A stretch of DNA of 23,839 nucleotides from Syntrophomonadaceae bacterium. GTDB taxonomy: Bacteria > Bacillota > Dethiobacteria > SKNC01. Below, piece by piece: positions 1 to 6,785 of this stretch. Numbering within the stretch: position 1 is the stretch's first letter; each line of letters begins with the position of its first letter. The stretch is taken from NCBI GenBank assembly GCA_003555415.1, contig PWHX01000058.1, forward strand, positions 1 through 23,839, in the 5' to 3' direction. The notes below the pieces were generated by a model. That model was not told the origin of the DNA, did no database searches, and saw nothing but the letters and a program-made list of their open reading frames with translations. Made by a program: the position numbers and the translations under genes.

Positions 1-60
1 AGATTTTTCACTACGGTACTTTTCAATTATTTCATCAACTTTTTCCATGTCTACCTTCAT
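1..60 (-). CDS. NuoE/HndA-like NADH-dehydrogenase-type Fe-S subunit, N-terminus only
   Basis: Only the first 16-20 codons lie in the window; the rest continues past base 1. The visible peptide begins MKVDMEKVDEIIEKYR, which resembles the N-terminus of the 24-kDa thioredoxin-like [2Fe-2S] subunits (NuoE, HndA, HydC/HoxE type) of NADH- or NADP-linked dehydrogenases and hydrogenases. The Cys ligands would be downstream and cannot be seen. There are two possible starts. The ATG at 60 has no good ribosome binding site. The ATG at 48 has AAGGT about 5 bases upstream and gives the more usual start, M-E-K-V-D-E-I-I. An in-frame TAA about 30 bases upstream excludes a longer protein. A consensus promoter lies 200 bases upstream. 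The family call rests on about 16 residues and is tentative. Confidence 0.55.
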   Translation of the reverse strand, partial: MKVDMEKVDEIIEKYRSEKS

Positions 61-95
61 ATTGCTCTGGTAGATTATTAAAAGTTAGCGTCTAG

Positions 96-129
96 CTATT
101 TTAACAATCCTACCATATATCCCTCCTTT
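96..129 (-). other. Mini-ORF of 6 codons with a near-perfect ribosome binding site
   Basis: AAAAGGAGGG (129-120) is followed 4 bases later by ATG at 116-114, which opens a frame reading M-V-G-L-L-K and stopping at TAG (98-96). This is the best Shine-Dalgarno sequence in the leader, yet it serves only this tiny frame. The downstream gene at 60/48 has a weak site. It may be a leader peptide or a coupling element; translation is unproven. Confidence 0.35.
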
Positions 130-160
130 TCTCTTGGTAATAGTTACTGGATTAAACTTC

Positions 161-179
161 GTTGTTTAAATAACACAAC
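161..179. promoter_or_regulatory. 19-bp imperfect palindrome in the NuoE-like leader, possible operator
   Basis: GTTGTTTAAATAACACAAC has outer arms GTTGT/ACAAC and 7 of 9 symmetric pairs around a central A. It lies in the 60-375 gap, inside the transcribed leader about 85 bases past the expected transcription start. The TTGT...ACAA ends recall Rex (NADH-sensing) operators, but the spacing differs by one base from the usual 18-mer. Repressor identity is inference. Confidence 0.35.
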
Positions 180-268
180 TACTTACACAAGAGGAAAAAG
201 CTGGTTTAATTCGAAAATGTAAGATTTTTGATATTTTAAGCAATAACACTTTCCTCTCGACAAGTCTG

Positions 269-297
269 ATTATAAACGCCCTTAATAATCATGTCAA
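269..297 (-). promoter_or_regulatory. Consensus sigma-A promoter of the NuoE/HndA-like gene
   Basis: On the minus strand, TTGACA (297-292) and TATAAT (274-269) are separated by exactly 17 bases. Both hexamers match the housekeeping consensus perfectly. Transcription should start near 262, leaving a leader of about 200 bases before the coding region at 60 or 48. Confidence 0.88.
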
Positions 298-375
298 GAA
301 AAAAGCTTTCACAATTTGAAAACGGAAAAATTCTCACCATACGGGCGCACCTTTTATCATGCAAAACCTGTTGTT

Positions 376-1437
376 TTATTCTTCTATGGCTTCAGATACT
401 CCGGCTTCAGCAAAAGTAGACATTTCGTTCAATATTTTTAAGGAGGCATCTATTATGGTCGTGGCCAGGGCCGCTCCGGTACCTTCCCCCAGGCGCATGT
501 TCATATACAGCATCGGGCTTATATCCAGGTAATCAAGCATGGCCTTATGACCGGGTTCTTCTGACAGGTGTGAAGCTAGAAGATAATTCTTAATTTCAGG
601 GTTAATAGCTGTGGCAATCACTGCGGCAGCACCTGAAATAAAACCATCGATGACCACAGGCACCCTGTTTGCTGAAGCTCCCAAAATAATTCCTGCCATT
701 CCAGCAATCTCCAACCCTCCTACTTTAGATAACACATCAATAGGGTCTTTAACCTCTGGCTGATTTAATTCTATAGCCCTGTTTATGGCTTCTATTTTAA
801 TTTTAAGCCTTCCGTCATCTACTCCTGTCCCCCGGCCTACGACTTCTTCCACAGGCTTGCCTGCATAAAGGGAAATTATCGCCGTGCTGGGAGTTGTATT
901 ACCTATGCCCATTTCTCCAATACTGATTAAACCCTTCCCTTTCTTGATACAATCTTCCGCTACCTCAATTCCTACTTCTATAGCCTCTACAGCCTGTTCC
1001 CGAGTCATGGCCGGGCCCTTGCACATGTTAGACGTTCCATATGCTACTTTTTTCTTATGTAAAAAAGGCATCTCCGGCAAGTCACTGGCCACTCCAATGT
1101 CTACAATTATTAACTCTGAACCCACATGCTTTGTAAGAACACTCATGGCAGCCCCGCCATTGATAAAATTCATAACCATCTGGGGAGTAACTTCTTGGGG
1201 GTATGCACTTACTCCCTCCTGGACTACTCCGTGATCTCCCGCCATGAGAATGCTTGCCTTCTCAGGCAATCCAGGTTTAACCTCATTGGTGATGCCAGCT
1301 ATTTTTTTGGCAATGTACTCCATTACCCCCAGACTTCCTACAGGTTTGGTTAAGCTATCCAACCTTTCCTGGGTTTTTTCCATTACTTCACCGTTAACGG
1401 GTAAAATTCTTTCTACTGTACTTTCTAAAATTTTCAT
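376..1437 (-). CDS. cobT: Nicotinate-nucleotide--dimethylbenzimidazole phosphoribosyltransferase CobT
   Basis: 353 residues, the normal full length. CobT transfers phosphoribose from nicotinate mononucleotide to a lower-ligand base such as dimethylbenzimidazole, giving alpha-ribazole phosphate for assembly of the cobalamin nucleotide loop in the cytoplasm. Family signatures seen are LTKPVGSLG near residue 30, MAGDHGVVQEGVSAYP near 66-81, FINGGAAM near 92, GEMGIGNTTPSTAI near 174 and the C-terminal RLGEGTGAAL, where Glu318 matches the catalytic glutamate of the family. The ATG at 1437 follows AGGAGGG with good spacing. It is monocistronic here, with no other cob gene beside it. It sits directly behind a cobalamin riboswitch with its own terminator, so it should be switched off when cobalamin is plentiful. 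Confidence 0.96.
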   Translation of the reverse strand: MKILESTVERILPVNGEVMEKTQERLDSLTKPVGSLGVMEYIAKKIAGITNEVKPGLPEKASILMAGDHGVVQEGVSAYPQEVTPQMVMNFINGGAAMSVLTKHVGSELIIVDIGVASDLPEMPFLHKKKVAYGTSNMCKGPAMTREQAVEAIEVGIEVAEDCIKKGKGLISIGEMGIGNTTPSTAIISLYAGKPVEEVVGRGTGVDDGRLKIKIEAINRAIELNQPEVKDPIDVLSKVGGLEIAGMAGIILGASANRVPVVIDGFISGAAAVIATAINPEIKNYLLASHLSEEPGHKAMLDYLDISPMLYMNMRLGEGTGAALATTIIDASLKILNEMSTFAEAGVSEAIEE

Positions 1438-1479
1438 TAATTATCCCTCCTGGTTTTATATTTAATTATTTGCCCAATA

Positions 1480-1515
1480 CAAAAATCCCCGACCAATAAA
1501 AATACAGGCCGAGGA
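1480..1515 (-). terminator. Riboswitch expression-platform terminator upstream of cobT
   Basis: On the minus strand, TCCTCGGCC (1515-1507) pairs with GGTCGGGGA (1494-1486) over 9 bp including two G-U pairs, followed by TTTTTGT. It lies between the cobalamin aptamer and the cobT start, which makes a transcription-attenuation switch the simplest reading. A second hairpin, TTTTCC-TCGT-GGAAAA, lies between aptamer and terminator near 1545-1560. Confidence 0.85.
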
Positions 1516-1571
1516 CTTTACCATCATCCTTCAGCAGTTTTCCTTTTCCACGAGGAAAACAAATTACTCAA

Positions 1572-1746
1572 ACAGGCAGGTCTCCTGACTTCCGGTTCTT
1601 TGCCCTTTAAACCTTCCCATTTCCCTTCCCTTTAAAGGTTAAGAAACAGTGGTTAACTTTAAAGAACTCACCGGTTACAGTGGCGGGACCGTCCGGGACT
1701 TCCACCCGGTTCCCTATTCTCCATTATTAAAAACGGCACCTGCTAA
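1572..1746 (-). ncRNA. Cobalamin (AdoCbl) riboswitch aptamer
   Basis: The minus-strand RNA carries the family hallmarks in order: AGCAGGTGCC (1744-1735), AATAGGGAA, a CCGGGTGGAAGTCCCGGACGG arm near 1708-1688, the B12 box GCCACTG (about 1684-1678) and the closing GTCAGGAGACCTGCCTG (about 1589-1573). GCAGGT at the 5' end pairs with ACCTGC at the 3' end as helix P1. It controls cobT immediately downstream. Confidence 0.95.
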
Positions 1747-1768
1747 AGCCTATGATATTGTTATAAAA

Positions 1769-1797
1769 ATTATATAAGAAATAAATTTTTATGTCAA
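1769..1797 (-). promoter_or_regulatory. Consensus sigma-A promoter of the riboswitch-cobT transcript
   Basis: TTGACA (1797-1792) and TATAAT (1774-1769) on the minus strand are separated by 17 bases and both match the consensus perfectly. The start site would be near 1762, about 18 bases before the aptamer's P1 helix. The 1438-1880 gap therefore holds, in order, promoter, riboswitch, terminator and ribosome binding site. Confidence 0.9.
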
Positions 1798-1880
1798 TAA
1801 ATATTGTTTTTGTACCATGTTTATTTTTCTCTAAAAAGTCAAAACTATTATTAAATACAGTCAGGAGGTGAAGAATAAAA

Positions 1881-2150
1881 ATGCGGATAACCGCAGTATT
1901 CCCCCGAGAAGACTTGCTGGCAAGCTTTGTAGATAAACTTGAAATGGCAGGATATAACAACCAGTTATCTGTTGCTGAACTAGATGAAAGATTAGACTAT
2001 ACAGATATTGATACCAGAATTGACTACCAACAAGGATATGGTAATGATAACAGTTATGTTGTCAGCCTTGATGTTGTAGAAAGCAATGCTCAGATTATGA
2101 AAAGCGTATTTGAAAACTCCTCAGCTTTAGAAGTTAGTGTTCAACATTAG
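1881..2150 (+). CDS. Small protein of unknown function, 89 aa
   Basis: I do not recognise a named family. AGGAGGTG ends about 11 bases before the ATG, and a strong hairpin follows the stop, so it looks like a real gene. The N-terminus (VFPREDLLASFVDKLEMAGY) and C-terminus (YVVSLDVVESNAQIMKSVF) each look like strand-helix units of a small ferredoxin-like alpha/beta fold, as in general-stress-protein 17M-like domains. The middle (residues 30-56) is acidic and Tyr-rich. There is no signal peptide, membrane segment or Cys residue. It is divergent from cobT and convergent with the ferredoxin gene. I could not place a convincing promoter. Fold resemblance is inference from pattern only. Confidence 0.7.
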   Translation: MRITAVFPREDLLASFVDKLEMAGYNNQLSVAELDERLDYTDIDTRIDYQQGYGNDNSYVVSLDVVESNAQIMKSVFENSSALEVSVQH

Positions 2151-2180
2151 TATAACCTTATAAAGAACCCCCGAAAAAGA

Positions 2181-2220
2181 AAAAGCTTCATCTTAGATAA
2201 TTTGATAAGATGAAGCTTTT
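2181..2220. terminator. Bidirectional terminator between the 89-aa gene and the ferredoxin gene
   Basis: AAAAGCTTCATCTTA (2181-2195) pairs perfectly over 15 bp with TAAGATGAAGCTTTT (2206-2220) around a 10-base loop. The run of T is stronger on the minus strand (TTTTTCTTTTTC), but both convergent genes would end here. Confidence 0.9.
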
Positions 2221-2267
2221 AATATAATTGACATAATTCACAAGCTTTTTTTAAAAAAAACTTATAA

Positions 2268-2444
2268 TTATTCCACTACCTTGATAGCTTCCTCGGGGCA
2301 TTCATCTTCACATGTACCACAGTCTGTACACTCATCATTATCTACTACTGCAATATCATCCTCCATAGTAATGCATTCTGCAGGGCACTCCTCTTCGCAA
2401 GCACCACAACCGGTACATTTTTCCTTATCAACAATTGCTCCCAT
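2268..2444 (-). CDS. 2[4Fe-4S] clostridial-type ferredoxin, 58 aa
   Basis: A small soluble electron carrier. Two CxxCxxCxxxCP motifs are visible: Cys10, 13, 16 and 20 followed by Pro, and Cys39, 42, 45 and 49 followed by Pro. Each motif supplies three Cys to one cluster and its last Cys to the other. The protein is strongly acidic and 58 residues long, normal for the family. The ATG at 2444 follows AGAAGGAGGG by about 8 bases. It is downstream of cdd, after a 124-base gap that contains a weak promoter-like pair (TTAGCA, 16 bases, TAATAT, about 2562-2535), so it may be transcribed separately. In Bacillus subtilis era follows cdd; here the ferredoxin takes that place. The physiological partner is unknown. 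Confidence 0.95.
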   Translation of the reverse strand: MGAIVDKEKCTGCGACEEECPAECITMEDDIAVVDNDECTDCGTCEDECPEEAIKVVE

Positions 2445-2568
2445 CTTATCTTCCCTCCTTCTAATTTTAAAAATTTTTATGCGTTAAGCGCTCTAGAAAT
2501 CCCTATTCGACAACAAGATTAAAAATCCTTCCTTATATTAAAAGTAATTTTGTTTTTGCTAATCATAC

Positions 2569-2964
2569 TTATTCCTCACTTTTGCCGGAGAAAAAATTAA
2601 AACTAAAGGGAAGCAAATCATTCAGGTTTTTTTCCTGATAATTGCCCGGACTGCCTATTATGACTTTAATATTACCATTAAATTCTGCCAGGACCTGACG
2701 GCATTCTCCGCAGGGAGAAATAAAATCAGTATCCGCATAAATAGCTATAGCTGTAAAATCCCTGTAACCTTCAGATACTGCCTTAACCAGACAAACTCTT
2801 TCCGCACAAATAGTAGAACTGTAAGCGGTATTTTCCACATTGCAACCGGTGAATATTTTTTTTTCTTTGGTAAGTAAAGCAGCACCCACGGTAAAATTTG
2901 AATAAGGGGCATAAGCATATTTTCTAACTTCTTTTGCCTTTTTCATTAATAATTCAATATCCAT
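2569..2964 (-). CDS. cdd: Cytidine deaminase
   Basis: Hydrolytic deamination of cytidine and deoxycytidine to uridine and deoxyuridine in pyrimidine salvage; normally a cytoplasmic homotetramer. With the ATG at 2964 it is 131 residues, typical of the tetrameric class. The zinc site is complete: TICAERV (Cys53, catalytic Glu55) and PCGECRQVL (Cys85, Cys88). FTVGAALL near the N-terminus and NVENTAYSS form the substrate pocket in this family. I chose ATG 2964 because AGGGGTG ends about 8 bases before it; an upstream GTG at 2973 lies almost on top of the same site and would add three residues. The stop of the DUF881 gene lies less than 20 bases upstream, so the two are probably co-transcribed. 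Confidence 0.95.
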   Translation of the reverse strand: MDIELLMKKAKEVRKYAYAPYSNFTVGAALLTKEKKIFTGCNVENTAYSSTICAERVCLVKAVSEGYRDFTAIAIYADTDFISPCGECRQVLAEFNGNIKVIIGSPGNYQEKNLNDLLPFSFNFFSGKSEE

Positions 2965-2982
2965 TTCTATCACACCCCTGGA

Positions 2983-4032
2983 TTAACTGGAATATGCTGG
3001 CAGGTTAACGCTATCAACCTTTTCAATTTCCAACTTGAGCCCACCATAAAAATCGAAAACAATAGAAAACACGTCCAACCCACTGGCTAAGACCTCTGGA
3101 TTACCAACGGCTTTTATTACAACTGGATTAACCGGTATACTTTCATCATTAACCCGAATAACAGGCCCAACGCATCTAATAGATGAGGTAGCAGTTAAGC
3201 GCTGACCTCCTATGGCAATCCCTTTTGCACCAATAGTATTAAGCTCGTTTACAATATCCCTTATATCTGAATCATGAACAATGGTCTCTGAGGTGTGACC
3301 ATCTTCTGCATCATATATCTTTATGATAACCCCCGGACCGCTTAGCTCAGTAAATCCTGCCGCAACTCTTGTATCATATAAAGATGTGCGTATAGAGTCC
3401 AACTCACTGGTTAAAGAATCTATATGGTCAGCGGGGTTAAAGGGGACAATGGGTCTGGCCTGCCCTTTTTCAACTTCTAGTTCTAGAGTCTGCCTGGGGG
3501 TAAATTCAGCTTGAAAAGCTACTTCCGAAATTTTTTCCAGGGTAGCTTCTTCAAGCATTGTCACCGGTTCTACTACTAATCCTGATTCCTGATCAAAGGT
3601 AACAGTCATATTCCGCTTGGATTCTGTATTTTTTATTCCCGGGTCCTGGTTGATTAAAGCAAGGATTAAATCCTGCTGGTAATTTTCATATTCCCTTAAA
3701 ATGGTTTCCTGAACATTTCGTCCGCTGTCAAGAATGACTTTAAAAAGATCATCGCTGCTGGAGGCCAGGCTAATTTCATAATGAAAACGGGATAAGGTTT
3801 CTCTTACTTTAGTACGGGTGTCTACATCCAGTTTCTGAGCAAGTCTTTGGTTATACTCCACAAGCTCTTCTGCAAACTGTTTTTTTATATCTAATTCCTC
3901 GGAGCCCGCCCCAAAACCACCTGCCTTAAGGTAGTTAACTCCGATGGTAAGTAATACCGTGTTTAAAATTAAAAAGATAAGGGCAAATATCAGTAGTTTA
4001 CTCTCTTTAACATGCACATTAATACTTTTCAT
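2983..4032 (-). CDS. DUF881 family membrane-anchored protein
   Basis: 349 residues. A single hydrophobic segment (about residues 12-32) predicts an N-in, extracytoplasmic-out anchor. It is followed by a long acidic helical region and then a DUF881 domain (about residues 210-345). Signatures are SGPGVIIKIYDAEDG, IVHDSDIRDIVNELNTIGAKGIAIGGQRL, ATSSIRCVGPVIRVN, PVVIKAVGNPEVL and a terminal VNLPAY. The biochemical role is not known. The region between anchor and domain is longer than in typical members of about 230-270 residues. The ATG follows GAGGGGG. Its position between the dgkA remnant and cdd is unusual, because in Bacillus subtilis dgkA and cdd are adjacent. The insertion and the dgkA damage may be related, which is inference. 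Confidence 0.88.
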   Translation of the reverse strand: MKSINVHVKESKLLIFALIFLILNTVLLTIGVNYLKAGGFGAGSEELDIKKQFAEELVEYNQRLAQKLDVDTRTKVRETLSRFHYEISLASSSDDLFKVILDSGRNVQETILREYENYQQDLILALINQDPGIKNTESKRNMTVTFDQESGLVVEPVTMLEEATLEKISEVAFQAEFTPRQTLELEVEKGQARPIVPFNPADHIDSLTSELDSIRTSLYDTRVAAGFTELSGPGVIIKIYDAEDGHTSETIVHDSDIRDIVNELNTIGAKGIAIGGQRLTATSSIRCVGPVIRVNDESIPVNPVVIKAVGNPEVLASGLDVFSIVFDFYGGLKLEIEKVDSVNLPAYSS

Positions 4033-4056
4033 CTAAAATAATATCCCCCTCACATG

Positions 4057-4197
4057 TTACCAAAACTTAAAAAGGGCATTAAGCTTTGGGCCGAATATAA
4101 ATAAGGCCACAAGAATAGAATAAACAGCTGCTAATAATACTGCACCGGCTGCAATATTTTTCGCAGTTTGGGCCAAGGGGTTATAGTTCCTAATAAT
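4057..4197 (-). pseudogene. dgkA: dgkA remnant: C-terminal third of undecaprenol/diacylglycerol kinase
   Basis: The frame between an in-frame TAA just above 4197 and the TAA at 4059-4057 reads N-Y-N-P-L-A-Q-T-A-K-N-I-A-A-G-A-V-L-L, then A-A-V-Y-S-I-L-V-A-L-F-I-F. This matches the end of Gram-positive DgkA (pattern YHPLAKxAKDxAAGAVLLAA followed by the last membrane helix). The first two-thirds, including the catalytic Glu and Asn of the E(L/I)NTAIE segment, is absent. There is no ATG or GTG in frame; the only candidate start is an in-frame TTG about 13 residues in. The frame overlaps the ybeY stop and is shifted +1 relative to it. The position is right for dgkA, which follows ybeY in Bacillus subtilis. 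It cannot encode an active kinase. Confidence 0.85.
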
Positions 4198-4654
4198 TTA
4201 TAGCTTCCATAATCTTTTCTGTTCTATTAAATATTTTTTCGTATTCTTCTTCGCTGTCATGTTTATAGCCCAGAAGGTGAAGCATTCCGTGAATGAAAAG
4301 CAAGGCCACTTCCCGGTTAAAAGAATGACCCGCAGCTTGAGACTGCTCTTCAGCCTTTTCCAGGGATATAACAATATCACCTAAAAGAACCTCCGGTTCT
4401 TCCAGGGTAGACTCCAGGGAGCCTCCCAGTTCTTCCTCCTGAAGAAAAGAAAGAACATCTGTAGCCTCATCCCGGTTCCGGTATTTATAATTTAATTCCC
4501 TTATATATTTAATATCAACAAAGCACAGGCTTACTTCAACCTGCGGGGATACTTTCTCCTCCACTAATAATTTTTGGGTTGCCTTATTTAAAAGATCTAT
4601 CAGCTCATCTGAGACAGCTATTTTATTTTGTTGATTGTTTATTGCCAGAGTCAA
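4190..4654 (-). CDS. ybeY: Endoribonuclease YbeY (rRNA maturation factor)
   Basis: 154 residues, full length. YbeY is a zinc-dependent single-strand endoribonuclease involved in 16S rRNA 3'-end maturation and ribosome quality control. The metal site HGMLHLLGYKH is intact, with His122, His126 and His132. The start is TTG at 4654, set by GGGGAAAGG just upstream. It overlaps the end of pgpH by 32 bases, so translation is probably coupled. phoH lies two genes upstream; PhoH-type ATPases commonly accompany YbeY. The stop codon coincides with the edge of the dgkA remnant. Confidence 0.95.
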   Translation of the reverse strand: MTLAINNQQNKIAVSDELIDLLNKATQKLLVEEKVSPQVEVSLCFVDIKYIRELNYKYRNRDEATDVLSFLQEEELGGSLESTLEEPEVLLGDIVISLEKAEEQSQAAGHSFNREVALLFIHGMLHLLGYKHDSEEEYEKIFNRTEKIMEAINY

Positions 4655-6755
4655 TTGCCTTTCCCCTTTCTATCTCTGCTTTAAGTTCCTTTTCAGGATA
4701 TTCAATTCTGGAATGAAATATACCCGATAACACTTTAGTAAAAGCTTCCGCAATCTTATCCAGGTCTTTTAAGGTTAAATCACTTTCATCAAGCTGCCCG
4801 TCGTTAAGCTTGTCTTTTATAATTTTCCTGGTAAGGCCTCCAACCTTTCCGGCATTAGGCTTAGACATGGCTCTTACAGCTGCCTCTACGGAATCAGCCA
4901 ACATTATTATGGCTGCCTCCTTGGTTTGAGGCTTGGGACCTTCGTATCTAAATCTATCCTCGTTAAGTTCTTCTCTTTTTTCTATCTCCTGGGCCTGGTG
5001 ATAGAAATACGAGATAAGGCTGGTTCCATGGTGCTGACGGATAATATCTTGTATTATCCCCGGAAGCTTGGCCTGCTGAGCCATCTCAACTCCATCTTTA
5101 ACATGAGACGTAATAATTAAAGTGCTCAGGCTAGAGGATATTTTGCTGTGAGGGTTTACATTAGTTAACTGGTTTTCAATAAAAAAGTACGGTCTTCTGG
5201 TCTTTCCAATATCATGGTAATAAGCGCCTACCCTGGACAGAAGGGGATCAGCTTCTAACGTTTCTGCTGCTGCCTCAGCCAGGTTGGCCACAATAATACT
5301 ATGATGGTAAGTCCCTGGAGATTTAAACATCAACTGCCGCAATAAAGGCTGATTTGGGTTAGCCATTTCCAATAAACTTATGGATGTTGTCAAACCAAAA
5401 GCACTTTCCAGGAAAGGAAGCAGGCCTATGGCCATCACTGCAGAAAACAACCCGTTTCCTAAACCTGAAATTATACTTACACTGAAATCCCTTATTAATC
5501 CATATTCTAAACGAAAACCGCTAAAAAACAAAAACACGGAGATGATTGTCAGGATATTTATAAGAGATACATAAAACCCCGCCCTGGTTAAATCTGACCT
5601 CTGTTTTACCTGAGATACACTGTATACAGCCGTTAATCCTCCTAGCAGCGCAACTATGATAAAACTAAACTCTCCCCCGGTTATAATACCGGTAAGAATA
5701 GACAGAACTATGGTTAGTAAAATTCCCAGCCTGGAATTAAATAAAACAGTAGTTAAAATTATTCCCATGGCTACCGGGATTAAAAATCCTGAGAAGATAT
5801 TTGCTGCCAAAGCAAATAATAGAGATATGAATAATATAATACCTAATAACAGTAACAAAGATGGATTATAGAAAACATCTTTCTCATATGAATATAAATA
5901 TATTCCACTTATTAAAAAAATGGCTAAAAGTAAAAGACCCAGACCTATTACAACACTGTGGTCATGATAGGTCCTCTGCAGCCCCACGGATTCCATTTGG
6001 GCCATATGTTTTTCCGTTACTGTCTCTCCTTCACTAATAATGAGGGATCCCTTGAGAATTTTAACCGGTTCAACTTCCTCCCGGGCCTGTTCCCTGTTGA
6101 GTTGCGTAGCCTCCTCGTTAAATATCATATTAGGAGCTAGCTGTTCTTCAGCAACCTGGGCTAAATTCTCCCTCAGCTCTTTACTATAGGGAAGCAGCGT
6201 TATCTCCTGAAAAACCTGCTCCCTGGCATTTTCCAGTCCATTTGCTTTAATTCCCTGTTCCATTGTGCTGGTAACTATAGGTTTAATATCGTCTTCTAAT
6301 CCTTCTAATTCATCTCTTGATGTATCCATAAAAGCTTTAGCTTCATCTTGATCTAAATCAAAGGGGAAATGTTCTTTTAACAGGTCTACTTTCACATCTT
6401 CTTCAACGTCCTTCTGCCTGATTTGATATATTCTGGCCATAAACAAATGGAATTCTTCAGTTATATGCTCCAGGACCGCCGGTTCATATTCATAGGTCTC
6501 CGGAACGGCTTCCGCCGCTGCTTCCTTCAAATTTTCCGTAGTATAATAATCAATAGCCTCCCTGGGGGCATAAATAGTTGTAGGGCTTGGCCTTCCAACT
6601 TCTAAAGCAATTCTTTCGGGAATAACAATAAAATATAGGAAGGCAAAGACAATTAGAAATAACAGCGCTACTAATAACAAGCGCTGCCATAAGAAATTTT
6701 TTTGTAAAAAAGTAAAACTATTTAAAGTGTTTTTTGGTTCTTCATTAGGGGCCAT
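4623..6755 (-). CDS. pgpH: 7TM-HD c-di-AMP phosphodiesterase PgpH (YqfF)
   Basis: 710 residues. Order of parts: short cytoplasmic tail, membrane helix (about 24-46), extracytoplasmic 7TMR-HDED domain (about 50-265), seven-helix membrane block (about 268-465), cytoplasmic HD domain (about 475-690). Metal ligands of the HD domain are visible: YHHS (His484), HDIGK (His514, Asp515), SHV (His551), RQHHG (His575/576) and LADS (Asp621). In Listeria and Bacillus this family hydrolyses c-di-AMP to pApA, linked to osmotic and wall control. The ATG at 6755 follows AGAGAGGG. It lies between phoH and ybeY as in Bacillus subtilis. Confidence 0.95.
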   Translation of the reverse strand: MAPNEEPKNTLNSFTFLQKNFLWQRLLLVALLFLIVFAFLYFIVIPERIALEVGRPSPTTIYAPREAIDYYTTENLKEAAAEAVPETYEYEPAVLEHITEEFHLFMARIYQIRQKDVEEDVKVDLLKEHFPFDLDQDEAKAFMDTSRDELEGLEDDIKPIVTSTMEQGIKANGLENAREQVFQEITLLPYSKELRENLAQVAEEQLAPNMIFNEEATQLNREQAREEVEPVKILKGSLIISEGETVTEKHMAQMESVGLQRTYHDHSVVIGLGLLLLAIFLISGIYLYSYEKDVFYNPSLLLLLGIILFISLLFALAANIFSGFLIPVAMGIILTTVLFNSRLGILLTIVLSILTGIITGGEFSFIIVALLGGLTAVYSVSQVKQRSDLTRAGFYVSLINILTIISVFLFFSGFRLEYGLIRDFSVSIISGLGNGLFSAVMAIGLLPFLESAFGLTTSISLLEMANPNQPLLRQLMFKSPGTYHHSIIVANLAEAAAETLEADPLLSRVGAYYHDIGKTRRPYFFIENQLTNVNPHSKISSSLSTLIITSHVKDGVEMAQQAKLPGIIQDIIRQHHGTSLISYFYHQAQEIEKREELNEDRFRYEGPKPQTKEAAIIMLADSVEAAVRAMSKPNAGKVGGLTRKIIKDKLNDGQLDESDLTLKDLDKIAEAFTKVLSGIFHSRIEYPEKELKAEIERGKAIDSGNKQSTK

Positions 6756-6785
6756 GCATTTTTCCCTCTCTTTACAGTTCCATAA

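Noticed and set aside
2241..2265. AT-rich inverted repeat of T and A runs after the ferredoxin stop
   Set aside because: Made almost only of A/T runs; the neighbouring 15-bp stem at 2181-2220 is the convincing terminator.
2281..2487. Plus-strand 68-codon frame with His-Ser-Ser repeats
   Set aside because: It is the antisense of the two CxxCxxCxxxC motifs of the ferredoxin gene, which explains the apparent repeat.
4190..4200. Programmed +1 frameshift joining ybeY to the dgkA remnant
   Set aside because: The remnant is in the +1 frame, but TAT-TAG-G offers no known slippery context; deletion leaving a remnant is simpler.
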